Below, piece by piece: positions 1 to 6,212 of a stretch of 19,403 bases of DNA. The notes beneath the pieces are model-generated. The model made no database searches. It saw nothing but the letters and a program-made list of their open reading frames with translations, and was not told the origin of the DNA. The position numbers and the translations under genes are program-made. Within the stretch, counting starts at the first letter, position 1, and every line of letters begins with the position of its first letter. Origin of the DNA: Atopobiaceae bacterium UBA7016 (GTDB lineage Bacteria; Actinomycetota; Coriobacteriia; Coriobacteriales; Atopobiaceae); the NCBI GenBank assembly GCA_002449555.1, contig DJXA01000067.1, positions 1 to 19,403 of the forward strand. The letters run 5' to 3'.

Positions 1-918
1 TGGTACTACTTCGATGCCGATGGCGTCATGAAGGATGGCGCCATCTTCACCGTGAATGGCGTGTCCTACATTGCCGCCGAGGGCGGTGCCTGCCCTGCAA
101 GCTCATGGGTAGAGTTGAACGGCAAGTGGTACCTCACGGACGCCTCGTGCGCCCTGCGTAAGGGCTGGGCTACGGTCGGCGGCGTCAAGTACTACCTCGA
201 CCCCAAGACCTTTGTGATGAAGGCGGGAGAGACCTTTACGGTTGACGGCGTGCAGTACACCGCCAAGGCCTCTGGCGCGGTGAGCAACGGCGGAAGCAGC
301 TCCACCACCACCTCGAGCACCACGTCAAAGGCCGGCTGGGTGCAGTCCGGCAGCCGCTGGTGGTATCGCAACGCTGACGGGTCCTATCCCAAGAACGAGT
401 TCAAGACCATCGGCAAGTCCACCTATTGGTTTGACGCCTCGGGCTGGATGGCCACGGGCTGGAGGCAGATCGGTGGCAAGTGGTACTGGTTTGCCAGCTC
501 GGGTGCCATGAAGAAGAACGGCTGGGCGGGCAACTACTACCTGGGCTCCGACGGCGCCATGCTCACCTCCACCAAGACGCCTGACGGTTACTACGTTGGC
601 GCGGACGGCGCATGGCTGGGCGCTGCCGGCTGGCGGAGCTCGGGCAATCGCTGGTGGTACATGAACGCCGACGGCTCATATCCCGCAAATCAGTGGAAGA
701 TGATCAACGGAACCTGGTACTGGTTTGACGCCTCAGGTTGGATGGCCACGGGCTGGAAGCAGATTGGCGGCAAGTGGTATTGGTTCGCAAGCTCTGGCGC
801 CATGGGTTCATCGCGCTGGGTGGGCAACTACTACCTTGGCTCCGATGGCGCCATGCTCACCTCAACCACCACGCCTGACGGCTACAAGGTGGGCTCCGAC
901 GGCGCGTGGGTCAGATAA
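1..918 (+). CDS. Choline-binding-repeat surface protein, 3' part
   Basis: The reading frame is open from base 1 and stops with TAA at 916-918. The start and any signal peptide or catalytic domain lie left of the window. The visible 305 residues consist of aromatic-rich repeats of the choline/cell-wall-binding type (GW..x..G.WYYF...G.M.TGW). The first part has one module with a cysteine pair 19 residues apart (codons at 91 and 148), opening CPASSW and ending TDASCALRKGW. A Ser/Thr-rich linker follows at about 289-330, then a 98-residue unit present twice. The C-terminus (TPDGYKVGSDGAWVR) closely resembles that of the protein ending at 18916, so the two are paralogous. By family, such repeats bind phosphocholine on wall polymers non-covalently outside the cell. 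The enzymatic function, if any, cannot be seen. No clear terminator follows the gene. Confidence 0.9.
   Translation, partial: WYYFDADGVMKDGAIFTVNGVSYIAAEGGACPASSWVELNGKWYLTDASCALRKGWATVGGVKYYLDPKTFVMKAGETFTVDGVQYTAKASGAVSNGGSSSTTTSSTTSKAGWVQSGSRWWYRNADGSYPKNEFKTIGKSTYWFDASGWMATGWRQIGGKWYWFASSGAMKKNGWAGNYYLGSDGAMLTSTKTPDGYYVGADGAWLGAAGWRSSGNRWWYMNADGSYPANQWKMINGTWYWFDASGWMATGWKQIGGKWYWFASSGAMGSSRWVGNYYLGSDGAMLTSTTTPDGYKVGSDGAWVR
331..918 (+). repeat. Tandem duplication of a 98-residue repeat block
   Basis: Two direct copies of a 294-base unit lie head to tail at 331-624 and 625-918. Each encodes AGW, an RWWY.NADGSYP element, WFDASGWMATGW, GGKWYWFASSGAM, GNYYLGSDGAMLTST and TPDGY.V..DGAW. About 74 of 97 aligned residues are identical by eye. 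Most changes fall in the first third of the unit and in the few residues after GAM. Confidence 0.9.
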
Positions 919-1010
919 GGGTATTCGTGCAGCTGGCCACGCGCGCCGAAGAGGAGAACGACGGACCAGTGCAGGCTATTTCCAGTAAGCTGAGATAGAG
1001 AGGGTCAGAG

Positions 1011-2090
1011 ATGGTCATTACGGTTATCGGTGGCGGCAATATCGGCACGCTCATGGCGGGCGAGTTTGCGGCGCGAGGCCATGAAGTGCGCATGTATACG
1101 TCCGATGCTCCCGCATGGTCTGGTGACATCGACGTTTATGGCCCGGAGGGGGACCTTCCCCTCATGACAGGGCACCTTGCGCTGGTCACCGATGATCTGG
1201 AGAAGGCCGTCTCTGGCGCCGATTGGGTGTGGGTGACCCATCCGACGTCTCGTTTCCAGCCGCTGTCGAAGCGTCTCGTGCCCCTAATTGCGGCAGGCCA
1301 GCGCCTTGCCGTGGTGCCTGGCGCCGACGCCGAGTTCTACTTTGGTGCCTGCGTGGAGAAGGGTGCCGAGCTGCTCGGATTGCAGCGTGTGCACAGCATT
1401 GCGCGCCTACGCGAGCGCGGACGAAGCGTCTACATGCTTGGCCGCAAGCCGTCCATCCAGCTGGCATCCATTCCCGCCGACGCTGCGACGTGGCGTGCGG
1501 AAGAGGTGTCCGAGCTCTTCGATCTGCCCGTCGAGATTCTCCCCAACTATCTCGTCGAGACGCTGACTCCTTCCAACCCCATCCTGCACACGACGCGCAT
1601 CGCGTCGATGTTCGCGGGATGGCACGAGGGCATAACGTATCCAGAGAACATCCTCTTCTACGAGTCGTGGACCCTCGAGTCGTCGCAGCTGCTCATCGCG
1701 TGCGACTCAGAGCTCCAGACGCTCTGCCGCACCATCGAGCAGGCATCGCAGCTCGACCTGTCTGAGGTCCGGTCGCTGAGGGTGCACTACGAGAGCCCCA
1801 CGGCCGAGGCCATGACCGCAAAGATTTCGGGCATCCCGGCTTTCAAGGGGCTGACGTCTCCCATGAAGGAGATTGCGCCGGGACAGTGGGTGCCCGACTT
1901 CTCTTCACGCTACTTCAAGGCAGACTTTGCCTACGGGCTGAAGGTGATTCGCGACATGGCGGCACTCTTTGGCGTCGAGACACCTGGTATCGAGTCGGTC
2001 TGGCAGTGGTATGTGGAGACGAGCGGCGATACCGAGTGGTTCGACAAGCTACCATTAAGTGCCGACGCGCTGTGCGAGATGTACCGGTAA
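1011..2090 (+). CDS. NAD(P)-dependent opine dehydrogenase family protein
   Basis: This 359-residue protein opens with a Rossmann dinucleotide-binding loop (VIGGGNIG, glycines 7, 9 and 12), followed by AGEFAARGHEV. The C-terminal half contains SNPILHTTRIASMF, resembling the conserved Asn/His region of the octopine/nopaline dehydrogenase family, and the length fits. Characterised members reductively condense an amino group with a 2-oxo acid using NAD(P)H in the cytoplasm; the substrate here is unknown. The ATG at 1011 has an AGAGGG-type ribosome site just upstream. The gene is first in a plus-strand run, 23 bases before the amidohydrolase and shortly before two LicC-type nucleotidyltransferases. 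That suggests a role in making or modifying a small amine-containing precursor, which is inference only. An alternative is a generic oxidoreductase of the same fold. Confidence 0.75.
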   Translation: MVITVIGGGNIGTLMAGEFAARGHEVRMYTSDAPAWSGDIDVYGPEGDLPLMTGHLALVTDDLEKAVSGADWVWVTHPTSRFQPLSKRLVPLIAAGQRLAVVPGADAEFYFGACVEKGAELLGLQRVHSIARLRERGRSVYMLGRKPSIQLASIPADAATWRAEEVSELFDLPVEILPNYLVETLTPSNPILHTTRIASMFAGWHEGITYPENILFYESWTLESSQLLIACDSELQTLCRTIEQASQLDLSEVRSLRVHYESPTAEAMTAKISGIPAFKGLTSPMKEIAPGQWVPDFSSRYFKADFAYGLKVIRDMAALFGVETPGIESVWQWYVETSGDTEWFDKLPLSADALCEMYR

Positions 2091-2113
2091 CGACCAAGCG
2101 AGATGAGGTAAGC

Positions 2114-3685
2114 ATGTCTGTGGACCTGTACGAGGGCGCCATTCTGACTGTTGACAAAGACGATTCGGTCCATCGCTATCTTGCGGTTGAAGACGGCAAG
2201 ATTGCCTTTGTGGGAGACAAGCTTCCCGCCGAGCTGGCGGACAAGCCCGTGCAGAGCTTGGGTGGCCGTGCGCTTGTGCCGAGCTTTGTGGACACGCACG
2301 AGCACTTCGCCTCATTCTCAACGTTCAACGCTGGCCTCAACGTGATGGAGGCTCGCTCTAACGCCGAGATCATGGAGATGGTGGCCGACTTTGTGGCCAA
2401 GAGCGACGCCAAGACCCTCATTGCCTTCGGCGCATCTCCGTACTCGGTTGCCGAGGGGCGCTTGCTCTCGCGCGAGGAGCTTGACCGCGTGTGCCCCGAC
2501 CGTCCCATGATGATGGGTAAGTACGATGGCCATGCGTGCGTGGTCAACTCGAAGCTCTTGGAGAAGGTGGATGCCAAGGTGCGCGATTTGCGTGGCTACC
2601 ACCCCGATACGGGCGAGATGAACCAAGAGGCCTTCTTCGCGGTCTCAGACTATATCACGGGATCGCTCTCCATTCCCGATCTGGTTGCCAACATGCAGCG
2701 CGGCATGGACTACCTGGCCAGCAAGGGCATCGGCATGGTGCACACCGTGAGCGGCATTGGCTTTGCGGCCAACCTCGACATCACGCTTGAGATGCTGGTG
2801 GGCAAGGGCGCCCAGCACGGCTTCCAGGTGCGCGTCTTCCCGCAGTCCATGGATGTGGGCGTGGCTCGTGTGCGTCGCCTGCCGCGCATCGGTGGCTGCT
2901 TTGCCAACGCGCTCGACGGCTGCTTCGGCTCTGCAGACGCGGCGCTCATTGAGCCCTACATCGGCACGGACGATCACGGCGTCCTGTACTACACCGACGA
3001 GCAGGTCATCGACTTCTGCCGCGCGGCCCACGACGCTGGCCTGCAGATTGAGATGCACGCTATCGGCGACGCGGCCTTTGACCAGGCCACACGGTGCCTG
3101 AAGGCTGCCATCGACGCCAATCCGCGCGCCGATCACCGCCACGGCATCATTCATGACTGCCTGCCCACTCAGGAGGGCATCGAGATATGCGCCGCATACG
3201 GCATCCAGATGCCCATGCAGACCTCGTTCATTGGCTGGCCGCAGGAGCCCGACAGCTACCTCCAGGAGCTGCTCGGCCCCGAGCGCGCCGCGCGCCTCAA
3301 CCCCATTCGCACGTTCTGGGACAAGGGCATCGTGGTTTCCGCCGGTTCGGATGCGCCTTGCACCGACCCGGACCCCATCATGTGGATGGACCGTGCCATG
3401 AACAACCCCGACGAGACGCAGCGCCTCACCGTGCGCGAGGCCCTGCGCATGTGCACCTACAACGGCGCGTGGACTACCTTTGACGAGGACCTGCGCGGCT
3501 CGCTTGAGGTGGGGAAGATCGCCGACATGGTCTTGCTCTCCGAGAATCCCTACGAGGTTCCCTCGGATGAGATTGGCCGTGTTAAGGTGGACGGGCTCTT
3601 CCTGGGCGGAGAGCCGTACAAGCCGCAGAGCCAGTCGGTCGCAGGCGTCGTCGTGCGCGGTCTTGTGAGCAAGGCGAGGATCTAG
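2114..3685 (+). CDS. Amidohydrolase, YtcJ-like (amidohydrolase family 3)
   Basis: The frame is open further upstream, but the ATG at 2114 is preferred: it follows an AGATGAGG ribosome site, lies after the upstream stop at 2088-2090, and begins MSVDLYEGAILTVD, the usual small N-terminal beta sandwich. The 523-residue length fits the family. Metal-site motifs of the TIM-barrel amidohydrolases are present: DTHEHF (His62, His64), MHAIGDAAF (His315), RHGIIHD (His347) and SAGSDAP (Asp413). Relatives hydrolyse C-N bonds of amides or cyclic amides in the cytosol; no substrate can be read from this sequence. The gene sits between the opine-dehydrogenase-like gene and the LicC-LicA fusion, two bases before the latter, so it is probably co-translated with the pathway. 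It may release or trim an amine precursor, which is speculation. Confidence 0.8.
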   Translation: MSVDLYEGAILTVDKDDSVHRYLAVEDGKIAFVGDKLPAELADKPVQSLGGRALVPSFVDTHEHFASFSTFNAGLNVMEARSNAEIMEMVADFVAKSDAKTLIAFGASPYSVAEGRLLSREELDRVCPDRPMMMGKYDGHACVVNSKLLEKVDAKVRDLRGYHPDTGEMNQEAFFAVSDYITGSLSIPDLVANMQRGMDYLASKGIGMVHTVSGIGFAANLDITLEMLVGKGAQHGFQVRVFPQSMDVGVARVRRLPRIGGCFANALDGCFGSADAALIEPYIGTDDHGVLYYTDEQVIDFCRAAHDAGLQIEMHAIGDAAFDQATRCLKAAIDANPRADHRHGIIHDCLPTQEGIEICAAYGIQMPMQTSFIGWPQEPDSYLQELLGPERAARLNPIRTFWDKGIVVSAGSDAPCTDPDPIMWMDRAMNNPDETQRLTVREALRMCTYNGAWTTFDEDLRGSLEVGKIADMVLLSENPYEVPSDEIGRVKVDGLFLGGEPYKPQSQSVAGVVVRGLVSKARI

Positions 3686-3687
3686 TT

Positions 3688-5262
3688 GTGTCACGTGCCA
3701 TCATCCTTGCTGCCGGCATTGGCAAGCGCATTGCACCCATCTCGTACGAGCTACCCAAGGCGCTGCTGCGCGTCCGCGGCGACGTGCTCATTGAGCGCCT
3801 TATCGGGCAGCTGCACGATGCGGGCATCGACGACATCACCGTGGTCGTCGGCTATATGAAAGAGTCGCTCTTCTACCTTGAGGACGAGTTTGGCGTGACG
3901 GTGCGGGTCAATCCCGACTACGCCGACCGCCACAACCACTCGTCCCTCTACGTCGCACGCGATAAGCTGCCTGGCGCCTTTGTGTGCTCGTCCGACCAGT
4001 ACTTTGAGCGCAACCTGTTTTACGGGGATCCTGAGGGGTCGTACCTGACGGTGGTGCCCTCAGCGGGAGGTCGCATTAGCTGGGCCGTTGACGTGGACGG
4101 CGGGGGGCGCGTGGCGTCGGTGCAACGACGTGGCGAGGGCGCGTATGCCATGCTTGGCCCCGCGTACTTTTCGCCAGAGGCGGGAGAGACCTTCGCTAGG
4201 CTGCTGGGTGAGGAGATGGCAAAGCCCACGTCTGCCCAGAAGCTGTGGGATGACGTGCTTGCCGAGCGCCTCGCTGAGCTTCCACGCTTTGGCGCTCACG
4301 TTATCGATGCCTCGCAGGTGAGCGAGTTCAAGCGTTTTGATGACCTGCTGGCCTTTGACCAGGCCTTCGTTGACAACGTGGACTCACGGATCCTCGATAA
4401 CATTTGCTTTGCGCTGAAGTGCGGGCGTCATGACGTGACGGACATCGTGCCTATCAGCCAAGGCCTGACCAACCTGTCCTTCAAGTTCGCCTGTGCGGGC
4501 TCCACGTATGTGTACCGCCATCCCGGCAAGGGCACGGACGAGATCATCAATCGTGAGGCGGAGACGTTCTCGCTGGGTGTTGCGCGCTCGCTTGGTCTGG
4601 ACGAGACGTTCGTCTACGAGAATCCCAAGACGGGTTGGAAACTCTCGCATTACATCGAGGACTGCGAACCCTTTGACTACCGCAACCGTGACCACGTGGC
4701 GCGTGCGTTTGCGCTTGCGCGCACGCTCCATCAAAGCGGCGTGACCTCTCGGTGGTCGTTTGACTTCATGGAAGAGGCCAACCACATCACCCAGCTTCTG
4801 CATGACCTCTCGTACCCGCTGCCCAAAGACTTTTCGGGCCTTATGCGGGACATCTCTCGTTTGGCGGCTGGGATGCGCAAAGAGGCGTGCGCTCCGGTTC
4901 TCTGCCATAACGACTTCTACGGGCCCAACTTCCTGGTCAAGGGCGACAAGATGTGGCTCATTGACTGGGAGTACTCGGCAATGGGCGACTATGCGTGCGA
5001 CATCGGCAACTTTGTGGCCCAAGGGTCGGGCTATACCGTGGACGAGGCCGTTGACGTGCTCGATCTGTACTACGAGCGCGAACCGACGCCTGAGGAGAAG
5101 CGCCACTGCCTCGCGGCGATAGCCGTGGTGGGCTGGTATTGGTACGTCTGGGCAATGTACAAGGCCGCGCAGGGTAACCCCGTGGGGGAGTGGCTTTACA
5201 TCTGGTATCGTGCGGCGAGGGATTTTTGCAAGGCGGCGCTGCCGCTGTATGAGGAGGGCTGA
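3688..5262 (+). CDS. licCA: Bifunctional phosphocholine cytidylyltransferase / choline kinase (LicC-LicA fusion)
   Basis: The GTG start at 3688 lies two bases after the previous stop, with AAGGCGAGGA as ribosome site. Residues 1 to about 225 are a LicC-type nucleotidyltransferase: LAAGIGKRI (7-15), ELPKALL with Lys24, VVVGYMKE, and Asp103 in SSDQYF as likely metal ligand. Residues from about 235 to 524 are a choline/ethanolamine kinase-like domain: ISQGLTNLSFKF, YVYRHPGKGTDEIINREAE, the catalytic loop CHNDFYGPNF (Asp409, Asn414) and LIDWEYSAMGDYACDIGNF (Asp426). Together these would phosphorylate choline with ATP and transfer CMP from CTP to give CDP-choline in the cytosol. LicCA fusions are known, for example in Treponema denticola as I recall. 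The aminoalcohol could instead be ethanolamine or a derivative. Confidence 0.88.
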   Translation: MSRAIILAAGIGKRIAPISYELPKALLRVRGDVLIERLIGQLHDAGIDDITVVVGYMKESLFYLEDEFGVTVRVNPDYADRHNHSSLYVARDKLPGAFVCSSDQYFERNLFYGDPEGSYLTVVPSAGGRISWAVDVDGGGRVASVQRRGEGAYAMLGPAYFSPEAGETFARLLGEEMAKPTSAQKLWDDVLAERLAELPRFGAHVIDASQVSEFKRFDDLLAFDQAFVDNVDSRILDNICFALKCGRHDVTDIVPISQGLTNLSFKFACAGSTYVYRHPGKGTDEIINREAETFSLGVARSLGLDETFVYENPKTGWKLSHYIEDCEPFDYRNRDHVARAFALARTLHQSGVTSRWSFDFMEEANHITQLLHDLSYPLPKDFSGLMRDISRLAAGMRKEACAPVLCHNDFYGPNFLVKGDKMWLIDWEYSAMGDYACDIGNFVAQGSGYTVDEAVDVLDLYYEREPTPEEKRHCLAAIAVVGWYWYVWAMYKAAQGNPVGEWLYIWYRAARDFCKAALPLYEEG

Positions 5263-5267
5263 AAAGC

Positions 5268-6155
5268 ATGAGTGATCTTACGCGTGAAGAGTTTGACGTT
5301 CTGGCCACGCAGGACGAGCCAAACGGCGCCATCCACGGTACGTGGGAGAGTGCGACTGCCGAGACCAAGGCAAGCCTGATCGAGAAGGGCTTGACCGACG
5401 CTGATGGTCACATCACGGCGGCCGGCTTGGAGGCGCTCGAGCCGCATCGTGCACGCCGTGCCGTGATGCTCGCCTCGGGCTTTGGCTCCCGCATGCTGCC
5501 CATCACCATCAACACGCCCAAGCCGCTCGTGCGCGTGAAGGGCCGCCGCATCATTGACTCGCTGCTGGACGCGCTTGTGGCAGTGGGCGTCGAGGAGATC
5601 TACGTGGTGCGCGGCTACCTCGGCGAGCTGTTCGACCAGCTGCTGTACAAGTACCCCACCATCAAATTCATTGACAACCCCATCTATGATTCCACCAACA
5701 ACATCTCTTCGGCGGTGGAGGCAAAGGACCATTTCCAGAACTGCTACGCCTTTGAGTCCGACCTGTACCTGGTGAACACCGACCTCATCACCAAGTACCA
5801 GTGGCAGACCAACTACCTGGGTGTTCCTGTCGATGAGACGCCCGACTGGTGCTTCGTTGCCGACGAGGACCTCAAGATTCTTGACCTCAAGAAGGGTGGC
5901 ACCAACTGCTATCACATGTACGGCATCTCGTACTGGAGCGCCGAGGACGGTGCCAAGCTGGCCGAAGACCTGCCGCGTGAGTTTGAGGCGTCCGACGAGA
6001 CCAAGCAGCGCTTCTGGGATGACGTGCCGTGCGTGCTCTGCAACGAGAAGTACGGTGTGCACGTGCGCCCCTGCACGTTTGACGATATCCAGGAGGTCGA
6101 CTCCTTCGCCGAGCTGCAGGAGCTGGACGAGGCGTATCGCATTAAGGAATCGTAA
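5268..6155 (+). CDS. LicC-like nucleotidyltransferase with N-terminal winged-helix-like extension
   Basis: This 295-residue protein starts at ATG 5268 after a GAGGAGGG ribosome site, five bases beyond the previous stop. Residues 1-60 form an extension (LTREEFDVLA ... LIEKGLTDADGHITAAGLEAL) that resembles the end of a MarR-like winged helix; the recognition-helix part looks shortened. Residues 65-295 are a LicC-family fold: LASGFGSRMLPIT (68-80, with LASG instead of the usual LAAG), TPKPLVRV, VVRGYLGE, NPIYDSTNNISS and the metal-site Asp165 in ESDLYL. The C-terminal half, including YGISYWSAEDG, FWDDV and QEVDSFAELQELDEAY, tracks pneumococcal LicC closely. It probably makes a CDP-aminoalcohol. 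Because a LicC domain already exists next door, it may use a different phosphoaminoalcohol or be regulatory. Confidence 0.82.
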   Translation: MSDLTREEFDVLATQDEPNGAIHGTWESATAETKASLIEKGLTDADGHITAAGLEALEPHRARRAVMLASGFGSRMLPITINTPKPLVRVKGRRIIDSLLDALVAVGVEEIYVVRGYLGELFDQLLYKYPTIKFIDNPIYDSTNNISSAVEAKDHFQNCYAFESDLYLVNTDLITKYQWQTNYLGVPVDETPDWCFVADEDLKILDLKKGGTNCYHMYGISYWSAEDGAKLAEDLPREFEASDETKQRFWDDVPCVLCNEKYGVHVRPCTFDDIQEVDSFAELQELDEAYRIKES

Positions 6156-6212
6156 CTTGCCACGACCTGGGCCAGGGGCGTTTGAGTGTATGCATGAAAG
6201 GGAGGCGTTCGT

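Noticed and set aside
1886..2113. N-terminal extension of the amidohydrolase frame
   Set aside because: It overlaps the end of the opine-dehydrogenase-like gene, is Arg-rich and unlike the family; the ATG at 2114 has a ribosome site and the expected N-terminus.
2645..3694. 349-residue open frame on the minus strand
   Set aside because: It is fully antisense to the amidohydrolase, whose motifs and codon pattern are clear; its translation is low-complexity His/Val/Ala-rich with no family features.
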